From assembly GCA_039028155.1 (NCBI GenBank), contig JBCCIS010000006.1:93551-157550 (forward strand): DNA of 64,000 bases, written 5' to 3'. Shown piece by piece: positions 28,388 through 36,935 of this stretch. The position numbers were made by a program, and so were the translations under genes. The DNA comes from Pseudomonadota bacterium (GTDB taxonomy: Bacteria > Pseudomonadota > Alphaproteobacteria > SP197). Below the pieces are notes generated by a model. That model did not search any database. It was not told where the DNA came from and saw nothing but the letters and a program-made list of their open reading frames with translations. Position 1 is the stretch's first letter. Each line of letters begins with the position of its first letter.

Positions 28388-29629
28388 CTAGGTCAGGATC
28401 GTCGGCAGGGCGGCGATCGCCCAGCCGCCGAGCGCCGACAGGATGACGACCAGCCACGGCGGCAGCTTCCAAAACACAAGCAGGGCGAAGGCGACGATGG
28501 CCAGGCCAAAGTCCGCCGGTGACAGAATGGCGCTTGTCCAGACGGGATCGTACAACGCGGCGAGCAAGAGCCCGACGACCGCCGCGTTGATGCCGAGCAG
28601 CGCCGTTTGCATGACCTTGGCCCGGCGTATGGAATCCCAGAACGGCAGGGCGCCGATGACGAGTAGGAAAGAGGGCACGAAGATCGCGACGAGACAGATC
28701 AGGCCGCCGACCACGCCGTTCGGTACCGGCTCCAACACCGTTCCGAGGTAAGCCGAGAACGTAAAGAGCGGACCGGGTATTGCCTGGGCGGCGCCGTAGC
28801 CGGCCAGGAACGCATCGTTCGATACCCAGCCTGGCGGCACGACTTCGGATTGCAGCAGCGGCAAGACGACATGGCCGCCGCCGAACACCAGCGATCCCGA
28901 CGAATAGAAGCTCTCGATAAGCGAGAGCAGGTGAGAGGGATAGGCCGTCAACAGGATTGGCAGGCCGATCAGCAAGGTGAAGAACACCACCAGAAACGCG
29001 ATAGCGAGACCGCGGCTGACGGGAATCCCGAGCGAGACATGCTCCGTCGTCACCTCGGTGCGCAGGAAGGCAAGACCCACCAGACCGCCAACAATGATGA
29101 CACCGACCTGCACAAGCGGTGTCGGCGCGGCGAGCACGGCGCAGGCGGCCAACACGGCGATGGTAACGCGTTGTACGTCCGGGCACAGATTGCGCGCCAT
29201 ACCCCAGACAGCTTGGGCGACGACCGCAACGGCGACCACCTTGAGGCCATGGAGCAGGCCGGAATCCATGGCGTCCTGAAACGCGACGACACCATAGCCG
29301 AACGCGATCAAGAGGAGCGCCGACGGCATGGTGAAACCGAACCACGCGGCGAACGCGCCCGGCAGGCCGCCGCGCGAGAGTCCGACACCGATGCCGACCT
29401 GGCTCGATGCGGGTCCGGGCAGGAACTGGCACAGCGCGACCAGGTCGGCGTAGGCGCGGTCCTGGATCCACTTCTGGCGCCCGACAAACTCGTCGCGAAA
29501 GTAGCCGATATGGGCGACTGGACCACCAAAGGATGTGCATCCCAGCCGCAGGAACACGAGGAAGATGGTCAGGAGCGGCGTCCGCCCTTCACGTCCCGTG
29601 CTGTCGTCCTGCTGCTTTGGCTCAGGCAA
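28388..29629 (-). CDS. chrA: chromate transporter ChrA
   Basis: This 413-residue membrane protein has the duplicated chromate transporter domain. The first copy has FLRLGCTSFGGPVAHIGYFRDEFV and LVALCQFLPGPASSQVGIGVGLSRGG, the second FYSSGSLVFGGGHVVLPLLQSEVV and AGYGAAQAIPGPLFTFSAYLG. About ten to twelve membrane segments. ChrA exports chromate; many homologues may carry other anions. The start is TTG at 29629 with an AGGGGG site eight bases upstream; no ATG is near. It is divergent from the second Rieske gene and shares that intergenic region. Confidence 0.92.
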   Translation of the reverse strand: MPEPKQQDDSTGREGRTPLLTIFLVFLRLGCTSFGGPVAHIGYFRDEFVGRQKWIQDRAYADLVALCQFLPGPASSQVGIGVGLSRGGLPGAFAAWFGFTMPSALLLIAFGYGVVAFQDAMDSGLLHGLKVVAVAVVAQAVWGMARNLCPDVQRVTIAVLAACAVLAAPTPLVQVGVIIVGGLVGLAFLRTEVTTEHVSLGIPVSRGLAIAFLVVFFTLLIGLPILLTAYPSHLLSLIESFYSSGSLVFGGGHVVLPLLQSEVVPPGWVSNDAFLAGYGAAQAIPGPLFTFSAYLGTVLEPVPNGVVGGLICLVAIFVPSFLLVIGALPFWDSIRRAKVMQTALLGINAAVVGLLLAALYDPVWTSAILSPADFGLAIVAFALLVFWKLPPWLVVILSALGGWAIAALPTILT

Positions 29630-29779
29630 TGAAAGCCCCCTTCACCGGTTGTCTAACCCGTGCCGTATGGAGAATAACCATGGAATGATGATGTCCCCAT
29701 GACTACCGCATGTTGTCGACGGGATACCATCGGAATCGGCGCGGGCACGTGGGGGATTGAGCTATGCGGTAACTCCAGT

Positions 29780-29807
29780 ACTGTTTGCCAAACAGTCGTT
29801 CGAACGA
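29780..29807. promoter_or_regulatory. two abutting palindromes, candidate operator before the second Rieske gene
   Basis: ACTGTTTG-C-CAAACAGT (29780-29796) is a perfect 8-bp dyad around one base, and TCGTTCGAACGA (29796-29807) is a perfect 12-base palindrome, sharing one base. They end 11 bases before the ATG at 29819. The spacing and symmetry suit a TetR- or GntR-type repressor overlapping the promoter or start. No regulator gene is adjacent. Confidence 0.6.
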
Positions 29808-29818
29808 TGTGAGGCGCG

Positions 29819-31000
29819 ATGGCATCGCTTGCCGAGAACACCGGGTCCGCCGAGATAGACAACCTGATGGATTCCCTGCGCGAGATCGCGCAATCGGAGA
29901 ACAGCGCATGGCGGACGCTGCCGCCCGAGGCGTACTTTTCGCCCGAGCTTCACGCCCTGGAGGTCGATAGGATCTTCCGCCGCCACTGGCTGTGCATCGG
30001 GCGTGTTGATCAGGTGGCTAATCCCGGCGACTACATGGCGCTGGACGTCGTCGGCGAACCCATCGTCTTGGTGCGCGACAAGAAGGGCGAGGTCCGGGTG
30101 CTTTCCAATGTCTGCCGGCATCGCTGGATGAAGGTGTGCGACGGCACCGGTAATCGCAAGGCCTTTGTCTGTCCCTATCACGCCTGGACTTATGAGCTGG
30201 ACGGCCGGTTGCGCGGCGCCGTCGAAATGAAGAAACATCCTGGCTTCGATCCTAAAACCGTCGCATTGCCTGAGGTGCGTCACGAGGTCTGGCAGGGTTT
30301 CGTCTATGTCAATCTGGACGGCAAGGCCGAGCCATTGGCGCCGCAGCTAGCCCCAATCGATAAGGAGATCGCCGAGTTCGGCGTCGAGACCTGGGAGGTG
30401 GTCGAGACCGTCGATTGCGATGAGTACCCGTGGGACTGGAAGGTCATGCAGGACAACGGTGAGTGCTACCACCATATCGGCGCCCACCCTGAGACCTTCG
30501 AAGCCAACTTTCCCGCACGCACGACGGTCACCCAGTGTGACGGCCCGACCATCATCCAATGGTGCGCGGCGAGGGAAAGCAAAAGGACACGTCATGATGA
30601 CGGGCTCGACTACGTGCCCATGTACTTCGAGCCCGTCCCCGGACTGACCGAGCGGCAGCGGCACAACTTTATGCTGATCTATGTTCTGCCGAACTTCTTT
30701 ATCTATCTGCAGCCCGACTACGGGATGAAGGTGCGCATGTTTCCGACCGCCGCGGGCCGGATCCGGATGTATGTCGATTTTCTCGTGCCGCCTTCAACGA
30801 AGGCGATGCCGGACTTCGACACCCGGCTGGCCGATGCGGTCGCCTTTTTTCACCAGTTCAACGAAGAGGACCGTGTCGTCAACGCCGCCATCCAGAAAGG
30901 CTTGCAAAGCGCCTGGGCGCAGCCGGCACCGCTCAGCTGGCTTGAAGAACACAATCAGCACGTCGCCCGCTGGGTCGCCCAGGAATTGACGCGGCCCTAA
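29819..31000 (+). CDS. Rieske [2Fe-2S] aromatic ring-hydroxylating oxygenase, large subunit
   Basis: The 393-residue subunit has Rieske ligands C99, H101 (CRHRWMKVC) and C118, H121 (CPYHAWTYELDGRL). The catalytic iron region is QDNGECYHHIGAHPETFE, with an unusual His-rich form. RHNFMLIYVLPNFFIYLQPDYGMKVRMFPTAAG belongs to the C-terminal catalytic domain. These oxygenases need a reductase and sometimes a ferredoxin; neither lies nearby. It is clearly distinct from the copy at 16313 (little similarity outside the iron motifs). The substrate is unknown. Two palindromes lie just upstream. The stop overlaps that of the convergent EamA gene by two bases (30998-30999). Confidence 0.88.
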   Translation: MASLAENTGSAEIDNLMDSLREIAQSENSAWRTLPPEAYFSPELHALEVDRIFRRHWLCIGRVDQVANPGDYMALDVVGEPIVLVRDKKGEVRVLSNVCRHRWMKVCDGTGNRKAFVCPYHAWTYELDGRLRGAVEMKKHPGFDPKTVALPEVRHEVWQGFVYVNLDGKAEPLAPQLAPIDKEIAEFGVETWEVVETVDCDEYPWDWKVMQDNGECYHHIGAHPETFEANFPARTTVTQCDGPTIIQWCAARESKRTRHDDGLDYVPMYFEPVPGLTERQRHNFMLIYVLPNFFIYLQPDYGMKVRMFPTAAGRIRMYVDFLVPPSTKAMPDFDTRLADAVAFFHQFNEEDRVVNAAIQKGLQSAWAQPAPLSWLEEHNQHVARWVAQELTRP

Positions 31001-31914
31001 GAACCACCCGTCGTGTCATGCGCCTTGGATCGCGAGACCTTTGCCTCGCGATAGAGGATATAGATGCCGCATGCGATCAGGATCGCCGCGCCGCCGATGA
31101 CGGTGAGCGACGGCAGCACGTGCCAAATGATCAGGTCCAGCAGAATGGCCCAGATCATCGCGGTGTAATCGAAGGGCGCCAGCACCTGGGGTGGCGCCAG
31201 CCGGCAGGCATGAACCGCGACCAGCTGCGCGACCAGAACGACGAGGCCGCCAACGGCCATAAGGGCGAGATGGGGCCAGGTCGGTACGACCCAGGTGAAA
31301 GGTATGAAGAACGGCATGGTGACGAGGTAAAGGGCGTTCAGCGTCCAGACGATCACCACGGTTGGATCGGTGCCGGTCAGCTTGCGAGTCACGATGATCG
31401 CGAGCGCGTAGCCGAGTGCCGAGCCCAGCGCCCAGAGCGCGGCGACCTCGAAAATCCCGGTGGAGGGGTTGCCGATTACCAGCACGCCGCCCAGGCCGAC
31501 GATGACGGCGGTCCAACGGCGTGGTCCGATGCGTTCGCCCAGGAGCGGCACGGCGAGCGCCGTCATCATAAGCGGTGCGGCGAAAGTGACGGCGATGGCA
31601 TCGCTCAACGAGATCTGTTTGACCGCTTCGATGAAGCAGGTCAGCGCCACAAAGAAGCACAGGAAGCGCGCGACATGGAGTTTGGCCTGGCGGGTGCGAA
31701 ACGGCGCGCCGAGGCCTGGGCCGCGAACCAGGAAGATCGTCAAGACGGCGACGACCACGACTGATCGGAAGAACAGGATCTCCGAGAAGTGGTAGTGATC
31801 CGACAGCCACTTCAAGATGGCGCCCTGGCTGGTGAACAGAAGCGCGGCGAAACACCACAGCACAATTGCCTGGGCCGGTGCATGGCGATGCAGCGTGGCC
31901 GGAGGCGCCGCCAT
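30997..31914 (-). CDS. EamA/DMT family transporter
   Basis: The 305-residue protein has ten predicted membrane helices in two EamA repeats: VLWCFAALLFTSQGAILKWL near the start, the FFRSVVVVAVLTIFLV helix, SLSDAIAVTFAAPLMMTALAVPLLGERIGPRRWTAVIVGLGGVLVI, then the second half ending LTVIGGAAILIACGIYILYRE. The 'A-P-L-...-L-G-E-R' motif is characteristic. It probably exports or imports a small metabolite; specificity cannot be read. It is convergent with the Rieske oxygenase and may or may not be related. Confidence 0.88.
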   Translation of the reverse strand: MAAPPATLHRHAPAQAIVLWCFAALLFTSQGAILKWLSDHYHFSEILFFRSVVVVAVLTIFLVRGPGLGAPFRTRQAKLHVARFLCFFVALTCFIEAVKQISLSDAIAVTFAAPLMMTALAVPLLGERIGPRRWTAVIVGLGGVLVIGNPSTGIFEVAALWALGSALGYALAIIVTRKLTGTDPTVVIVWTLNALYLVTMPFFIPFTWVVPTWPHLALMAVGGLVVLVAQLVAVHACRLAPPQVLAPFDYTAMIWAILLDLIIWHVLPSLTVIGGAAILIACGIYILYREAKVSRSKAHDTTGGS

Positions 31915-31944
31915 GGTTACACGGACCCTCTTACGAACACGGAT

Positions 31945-32193
31945 CTACAGTGGCTGGCGGTTTTTGTAATAGGCAAACAGAAGCCGCTCGTACTCGCCGA
32001 CGACGTTCTTCAACTCGTCTTCGCTGCCTTCCATTTGTATGGCGGCGAAGGCGGTGAAGTTGGCGGCGGCATGGGTCATGGCGAGGCCGATCGCCTCGGC
32101 ATCGCCGCCTTCCTGCAGCATGGCGTTGGCGATTTCGACAAACCTGTTGGCCAGTTCCAGATGCTGCGACTGTTGGACGCCGCCATCGCTCAT
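31945..32193 (-). CDS. DUF3144 domain protein
   Basis: The 82-residue protein MSDGGVQQSQHLELANRFVEIANAML... contains QEGGDAEAIGLAMTHAAANFTAFAAIQMEG and DELKNVVGEYERLLFAYYKNRQPL, typical of DUF3144, short soluble helical proteins of unknown function. The start at 32193 has a GGAGGG site. It follows ribH2 by 76 bases on the same strand. Confidence 0.75.
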   Translation of the reverse strand: MSDGGVQQSQHLELANRFVEIANAMLQEGGDAEAIGLAMTHAAANFTAFAAIQMEGSEDELKNVVGEYERLLFAYYKNRQPL

Positions 32194-32269
32194 GATGTCC
32201 CTCCGTTCTGCCGGGATGCGCACCATAGAGCACATAACCGCGCGATGGCATCCCGGCAATAAGGCGCGG

Positions 32270-32782
32270 TTAACTCGCCATGGCTTTCGTGTCCTGAAAG
32301 TCCATGCGGCTCTCAGGGGCAAGGCGCGCCAGCCCCTCGATCGCCGCGAGACAGCCTTGCGCTGCTTCCCGACCTTTGGTCACGAAGTGCTCGGCGAAGA
32401 AGGCGGTGTGCGGCGCATGTTCGTGGAAGTGGTGTGGCGTCAGCACCGCTGATAGCACGGGCACGTCGGTTTCAAGCTGAACCCGCATCAAGGCATCGAT
32501 CACGGTCGACGCGACGAAGTCGTGGCGATAGATGCCGCCGTCGACGATTAAGCCGGACGCGACGATCGCCGCGTGGTCGCCGCGCAGCGCGAGCTGGCGG
32601 GCCAGAAGCGGTATCTCCAGCGAGCCGGGTACGGCAAACGTGTCGACCCGGCCGGCCCGCCAATCGCGCCGGCGTAGCTCGTCCAGGAAACCCTCTTCAC
32701 AACGCTCGACGATGTCGGCGTGCCAACGTGCTTTGACAAAAGCGATGTTGTAGCTGTCTTGGGTCTGTGTGGTCTGATTCAT
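32270..32782 (-). CDS. ribH2: 6,7-dimethyl-8-ribityllumazine synthase, type II
   Basis: Lumazine synthase makes the last intermediate of riboflavin from a pyrimidinedione and a butanone phosphate. The 170-residue protein has VDTFAVPGSLEIPLLARQLA (substrate-binding helix start), VASGLIVDGGIYRHDFVASTVIDALMRVQLETDVPVLSAVLTPHHFHEHAPH and RRDWRAG. The GGIYRHDFVA and LTPHHFHEH forms match the decameric RibH2 type of Brucella and Rhizobiales rather than the icosahedral E. coli form. ATG at 32782 has GGAG eight bases before it. An FMN riboswitch lies 78 bases upstream, so expression should fall when FMN is abundant. Confidence 0.92.
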   Translation of the reverse strand: MNQTTQTQDSYNIAFVKARWHADIVERCEEGFLDELRRRDWRAGRVDTFAVPGSLEIPLLARQLALRGDHAAIVASGLIVDGGIYRHDFVASTVIDALMRVQLETDVPVLSAVLTPHHFHEHAPHTAFFAEHFVTKGREAAQGCLAAIEGLARLAPESRMDFQDTKAMAS

Positions 32783-32860
32783 GTCATCACTCCGTTTGAC
32801 CTGAATCAGGGCGTGCAATCACGCGTCAACCCACGCCGGATCGGGCGGGCCACGTTGATT

Positions 32861-33002
32861 GTTCTCTCCCATCCGGACTTTGACCGTCGGCCCCGGAGTT
32901 GCACCGGGTCAGCTGACCCTTCCGGCTGGCACCGGAAGGCGCTCGCGGGCTTGCACAGTCGTGCTCACCGCCGGTGGGGACTTCCACCCCGCCCTGAGAA
33001 CA
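32861..33002 (-). promoter_or_regulatory. FMN riboswitch (RFN element) upstream of ribH2
   Basis: On the minus strand the run begins GTTCTCAGGGCGGGGTGGAA, continues with GTCCCCACCGGCGGT, and ends AGTCCGGATGGGAGAGAAC, with GGGGCCGACGGTCAA before it. These are the conserved blocks of the RFN element in the expected order, with a variable GC hairpin arm between. No T-run follows, so control is more likely through access to the ribosome site of ribH2 than through termination. Confidence 0.97.
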
Positions 33003-33139
33003 CGCCCCACGGCCAATCCGTGAGGCTGCCAAAAGCGTAGTCCATGATGGGATCCACCGCTAGTTGGATGTCTCACGCTGGCATCACCCGCGACACCTGT
33101 GCCAACGTGCGTCATCGGTCAACTTGAGAGCCTTTTTGG

Positions 33140-34912
33140 ATGAGCGATTACACCGCCCCCTTGTACGACATTCGGTTTGCCTTGGCCGCCCAGGCGCAAT
33201 TCGATGACCTCGCTGTCCTGCCCGGATTCGAGGCAGCGGATGACGGCCTTGTGGCGGCGCTTCTGGAGGAGGCCGGCAAGCTTGCAGCGGACGTGTTGGC
33301 GCCGACAAATAGAACCGGTGATCTGGAGGGCGTGCGACTGGAGAATGGTGTGGTCCGCTTGCCGGAGGGTTTCGATACGGCCTACCGCGCCTATGTCGAT
33401 GGCGGCTGGAACACGCTGTCCTTCGATCCGGACTATGGCGGCCAGGGCCTGCCGTGGACCTTGTCGCTGGTGGTCCAGGAGATGTTCGAGGCCGCCAACA
33501 TGGCGTTCGCCGTCGGCACGCTGCTGACCCGAGGCGCGGTCGAACTGCTGAGTCATCACGGTTCGGCCGAGCAGAAGGCTCTCTATCTGCCGAACATGAT
33601 CGCCGGCACGTGGTCGGGCACCATGAACCTGACCGAGCCGCAGGCAGGGACGGATCTCGCGCGGATCCGGACCCGCGCCGAACGACGCGACGACGGGACC
33701 TACGCGGTGACGGGCCAGAAGATCTTCATCACCTATGGCGAGCACGAGCTGACCGCGAACATCGTGCATCTGGTGCTGGCGCGCCTGCCCGATGCGCCGG
33801 CTGGCGTCAAAGGCATCTCGCTCTTCATCGTGCCGAAGTATGTGCCCAGGGACGACGGCACGCCCGGTGCGCGCAACGATCTGCGCGCCGTGTCGCTGGA
33901 GCACAAGCTCGGCATCGTCGGCAGCCCGACCTGTGTCATGGCCTATGGCGATGACGGCGGCGCGACCGGCTTCCTGGTCGGCGAGGAGAACCGCGGGCTC
34001 GAGTACATGTTCACCATGATGAACAACGCCCGGGTCGCCGTCGCCGTTCAGGGTATCGCGATCGCCGAGCGCGCTTATCAGCAGGCCTTGGCCTTCGCGC
34101 GTGATCGCGTTCAGGGGCGGCGCAACGGTGCCGACGCTACGATCATCGAACACCCGGATGTCCGGCGCATGTTGCTGTCGATGAAGTCGCGCATCGAAGC
34201 GGGCCGAGGTTTAACGTTCTGCGCGGCCGCCGCATTCGACCGCGCCTCTAAGCACCCCGACCCGGCGGTGCGCCAGGCGGCCCACGCACGCTTCGATCTT
34301 CTGACGCCTGTCACCAAGGCCTGGTGCACCGACAACGCCGCCGACATCACGTCGACGGCTTTGCAGATTCATGGCGGCATGGGTTTCGTCGAGGAGACGG
34401 GCGCGGCCCAGCACTATCGCGACGTCCGCATTCTGCCCATTTATGAGGGCACCAACGGCATTCAGGCGATCGACCTCCTCGGCCGAAAGGTCGTGCGCGA
34501 CGGTGGCGCGGCGGCCCGCGCGCTGTTTGACGAGATTGACCGCGTCACCAACACGGCGCGCGACAACGGTTTCGAACGCCTCGCTGCTCAATTGGACGAG
34601 GCTCTGGGTCGCCTGCGCGATGCGACCGACTGGATCATCGCGACGGCCGCCACCGACAACGACATGGCGCTTGCCTCGGCAACGACCTATCAGCAGTTGT
34701 TCGGTACTGTCGCCGGCGGCTGGCAGATGGTGTGCCAGGCGCTGGCCGCACAAGAGCGGTCAGATCTCGGCGACCACGATTTTATGGCGGCCAAACGGGC
34801 GACCGCCCGGTTCTACATGGATCAGGAGTTGCCCAAGGCCGCCGCGCTTGCCGCTATCGTCACGCAAGGCGCCGCCGCCGTGCACGATGCGCCGGACGCC
34901 GTATTCAGTTAA
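33140..34912 (+). CDS. acyl-CoA dehydrogenase, long form (DmdC/AcdA-like)
   Basis: A 590-residue flavoprotein, far longer than the usual 380-residue acyl-CoA dehydrogenase because of a C-terminal extension from about residue 460. Core motifs are GTMNLTEPQAGTDLARI, VTGQKIFITYGEH, SLEHKLGIVGSPTCVM, and the catalytic-base region YRDVRILPIYEGTNGIQAIDLLGRK. The C-terminal helical segment is the type found in DmdC (methylmercaptopropionyl-CoA dehydrogenase) and related long enzymes. It oxidises an acyl-CoA at the alpha-beta bond with FAD and passes electrons to ETF. The DmdC assignment is suggestive only. Its stop overlaps the convergent DUF1835 stop. Confidence 0.88.
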   Translation: MSDYTAPLYDIRFALAAQAQFDDLAVLPGFEAADDGLVAALLEEAGKLAADVLAPTNRTGDLEGVRLENGVVRLPEGFDTAYRAYVDGGWNTLSFDPDYGGQGLPWTLSLVVQEMFEAANMAFAVGTLLTRGAVELLSHHGSAEQKALYLPNMIAGTWSGTMNLTEPQAGTDLARIRTRAERRDDGTYAVTGQKIFITYGEHELTANIVHLVLARLPDAPAGVKGISLFIVPKYVPRDDGTPGARNDLRAVSLEHKLGIVGSPTCVMAYGDDGGATGFLVGEENRGLEYMFTMMNNARVAVAVQGIAIAERAYQQALAFARDRVQGRRNGADATIIEHPDVRRMLLSMKSRIEAGRGLTFCAAAAFDRASKHPDPAVRQAAHARFDLLTPVTKAWCTDNAADITSTALQIHGGMGFVEETGAAQHYRDVRILPIYEGTNGIQAIDLLGRKVVRDGGAAARALFDEIDRVTNTARDNGFERLAAQLDEALGRLRDATDWIIATAATDNDMALASATTYQQLFGTVAGGWQMVCQALAAQERSDLGDHDFMAAKRATARFYMDQELPKAAALAAIVTQGAAAVHDAPDAVFS

Positions 34913-35877
34913 GCGGAGGCTTTTACCGGCCTGCTGCCGGAGGGATCCCAGCGCCAGAGATTACCGGGCCTGACGTGCACGCCACCGACCCAACGGTCGA
35001 TGCCGTTGGTTTCGACCCAGTCGGTCTTGCCGTCAAGGAGATCGTTGCCTAACGACGTCAATGCGATCGGTGATTTCCAGGTCTCCGGCTCGGTCAGCGC
35101 GCCAACCTTGGCGCGGGCAAGCCCGGTCACGATCGGCCAGTACATGATATCGCCCAGGAACGGCTGCGGCTCGAGGTGGCCGTGCAGGTCGCGGAAACAC
35201 TGGCCGGGCGTCTCCGCACCTTCCGCGATGGCACGCAGCGTCAACCGTTCGGTGAGCGAGAGCCCATCCGTCGTCCACGGCAGCTCTCGCAGATGGCGCA
35301 TCAGGGCCGGCGCCAGGAACGGCAGATCGGGTGTGCCCGCCGCCGCGAGCTCAAACAGTGCGAGGGGTTCCGGCGCGCGGAACGCCTGCCAGGCGCGTCG
35401 GCCTAGGGTAATCTGCGCCGGCGTCACCGGTCGTTCGCTGCCCCACAACGTCTTCAACTGGTCGGGTTCGAGTTGACCCAGGCCGATGAAACGGTCGATG
35501 CCGGGGAAGCGGTCGATCGAGATCATGTTGAGGCGCGGCTCAAGCTCGGGGCGATCAGCGAACCACGAGAGCAAGCGGATCAGGACCGCCTGGTCGTAGA
35601 TATCGTGCTCGAACCACAGGACGACCCGCTCGTAGTCTCGTGTTTGCTCCAGGCTGTTCAGCGCTTCGCGCAGGCCTGTGTCTGTCTGCGCGCGGGACAC
35701 ACCAAGCTCGACGGTCAGATAGTCCAGACGCGCGGCATGGAAGGCATCGTCGTCACCGGCCGGCGTGCCTCCCTTGCAGACGGGATCGGAGAATTCCAGG
35801 AAGTCGCCGGGAACACCGGCTTGGCCGAGCCCGTCGCGAATGTCGGAGCCGCAGCGGATGTGAAGGGTGGAGGTCAT
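34909..35877 (-). CDS. DUF1835 domain-containing protein
   Basis: The 322-residue protein starts STLHIRCGSDIRDGLGQAGVPGDFLEFSDPVCKGGTP, the DUF1835 pattern, followed by VVLWFEHDIYDQAVLIRLLSWF and FPGIDRFIGLGQLEPDQLKTLW. Function of the family is unknown; it is usually a soluble protein, often annotated as conserved hypothetical. It starts one base after the last small membrane gene, so it may be the terminal cistron of the PspA-flotillin-hairpin operon. The coupling is close but its relation to membranes is not evident. Confidence 0.8.
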   Translation of the reverse strand: MTSTLHIRCGSDIRDGLGQAGVPGDFLEFSDPVCKGGTPAGDDDAFHAARLDYLTVELGVSRAQTDTGLREALNSLEQTRDYERVVLWFEHDIYDQAVLIRLLSWFADRPELEPRLNMISIDRFPGIDRFIGLGQLEPDQLKTLWGSERPVTPAQITLGRRAWQAFRAPEPLALFELAAAGTPDLPFLAPALMRHLRELPWTTDGLSLTERLTLRAIAEGAETPGQCFRDLHGHLEPQPFLGDIMYWPIVTGLARAKVGALTEPETWKSPIALTSLGNDLLDGKTDWVETNGIDRWVGGVHVRPGNLWRWDPSGSRPVKASA

Positions 35878-35878
35878 G

Positions 35879-36121
35879 CTAGATCCAATACATCTCTACC
35901 AGCGTACCGGCAACCGTTAGTCCGACGCCGAACGTGGCGATGCCGACCTTGAACCGGCGCCAGAGCCTGTAATCGCGATCCAGGGAATCGGACGACCGAT
36001 GGATGTGTCCTCTTGTCAGCTTTTGTGGAATGAAGACCATGACAATCATCGCCATCCCGAACATGACCATCAGACCACCGATGCTGCTGGCCATGCCGAG
36101 GTCTTCGATGGAAATGTTCAT
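35879..36121 (-). CDS. small two-helix membrane protein (hairpin family, member 9)
   Basis: The 80-residue protein has two hydrophobic helices (about 10-30 and 58-77) separated by a charged loop. The C-terminal half RLWRRFKVGIATFGVGLTVAGTLVEMYWI resembles that of the member at 36675 (RIWRWIRLCALFGGVALIIGGTLAQLFWL). No family name recognised. The gene abuts the neighbours exactly (start adjoining the previous stop), indicating coupled translation. Confidence 0.65.
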   Translation of the reverse strand: MNISIEDLGMASSIGGLMVMFGMAMIVMVFIPQKLTRGHIHRSSDSLDRDYRLWRRFKVGIATFGVGLTVAGTLVEMYWI

Positions 36122-36343
36122 CTAGGACTCCGACAGCAGAGCCAAGGCCGCGCCGATGATCAGTAGAAGACCGCCGAACAGCGCGACGTTGATATGCCAG
36201 CGCGCGAAGCGCGACCCCGCCCTGTCGGACTGCTCCATCTCCCGGTCCATGAACGGCATGTCGCCTATGTTCTGAAATGACAGCACGCTGAAGCCGATCA
36301 ACGCGATGCCGAGGACGAGAAAGATGATGGCGGACAGGGCCAT
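36122..36343 (-). CDS. small two-helix membrane protein (hairpin family, member 8)
   Basis: The 73-residue protein MALSAIIFLVLGIALIGFSVLSF... has two helices (3-22 and 50-69) around a loop bearing FMDREMEQSDRAGSRF. It is a clear paralogue of the gene at 37431: identical first eight residues (MALSAIIF), the GIxLIGFxxxSxxNIxxMPxxD pattern and the same spacing to the second helix. No known domain. Confidence 0.7.
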   Translation of the reverse strand: MALSAIIFLVLGIALIGFSVLSFQNIGDMPFMDREMEQSDRAGSRFARWHINVALFGGLLLIIGAALALLSES

Positions 36344-36402
36344 GGCTCAAGCCTCCTCGCTTTAGGCCGGTAGCGTAACACACACCATGTTTAGAGCGTC
36401 GG

Positions 36403-36678
36403 TCACGTTGGCCCCGACGTGAATGCTAGAAGATCTTCTATCGCGATGACCACGACCCCAAACATGACACCAGTCGCCATCATCGCGAGGCCGCAAAAGA
36501 ACATTCTGGAGACACTCTGAACGAAGTTGGGATCGGCGACTCTGTTGAGTTCGAATTGCCGACGCTTCACCAGGTTTCCGAGGACCCAGGCGTTAACTGC
36601 GAGCATCATGGCTCCAAGGCCGAGGGCAAGAAGGGAAATCGATGTAAAGCCCATGACCGAAAGGGTCGGCATCGTCAT
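36403..36678 (-). CDS. small two-helix membrane protein (hairpin family, member 7)
   Basis: The 91-residue protein has helix 1 at about 10-32 (LLALGLGAMMLAVNAWVLG), the basic loop NLVKRRQFELNRVADPNFVQSVS, and helix 2 (MFFCGLAMMATGVMFGVVVIAI). The start overlaps the stop of the previous gene in ATGA. Positive charges lie in the loop between helices; a cytoplasmic loop with both ends outside would fit the positive-inside rule. Confidence 0.65.
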   Translation of the reverse strand: MTMPTLSVMGFTSISLLALGLGAMMLAVNAWVLGNLVKRRQFELNRVADPNFVQSVSRMFFCGLAMMATGVMFGVVVIAIEDLLAFTSGPT

Positions 36679-36929
36679 GTTCCATCAAGCCAGAAGAGCT
36701 GAGCCAGCGTGCCGCCGATGATGAGGGCAACGCCGCCGAACAAGGCACAAAGCCTGATCCATCGCCAGATGCGGTGATTGCGCGCGTCCATGGTGACGTA
36801 ACGGCTTTGAACGTTGTTCTCGAACATCGCCGGCGCGAGCGCCCCGATGACGCAAACAACGCCGACGCAGATCAAGGTCGTTACAAAGAAATCGAGCCAC
36901 TCAGCGGGGCTAAGGTAGTAGTAATACAT
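36675..36929 (-). CDS. small two-helix membrane protein (hairpin family, member 6)
   Basis: The 84-residue protein MYYYYLSPAEWLDFF... opens with four tyrosines and a short polar part, then helix 1 (VTTLICVGVVCVIGALAP), the loop MFENNVQSRYVTMDARNHRIWRWIR, and helix 2 (ALFGGVALIIGGTLAQLFWL). Its loop-helix 2 part resembles member 9. It follows the 163-residue member by six bases and overlaps the next gene by four. Confidence 0.65.
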   Translation of the reverse strand: MYYYYLSPAEWLDFFVTTLICVGVVCVIGALAPAMFENNVQSRYVTMDARNHRIWRWIRLCALFGGVALIIGGTLAQLFWLDGT

Positions 36930-36935
36930 CGGCGG

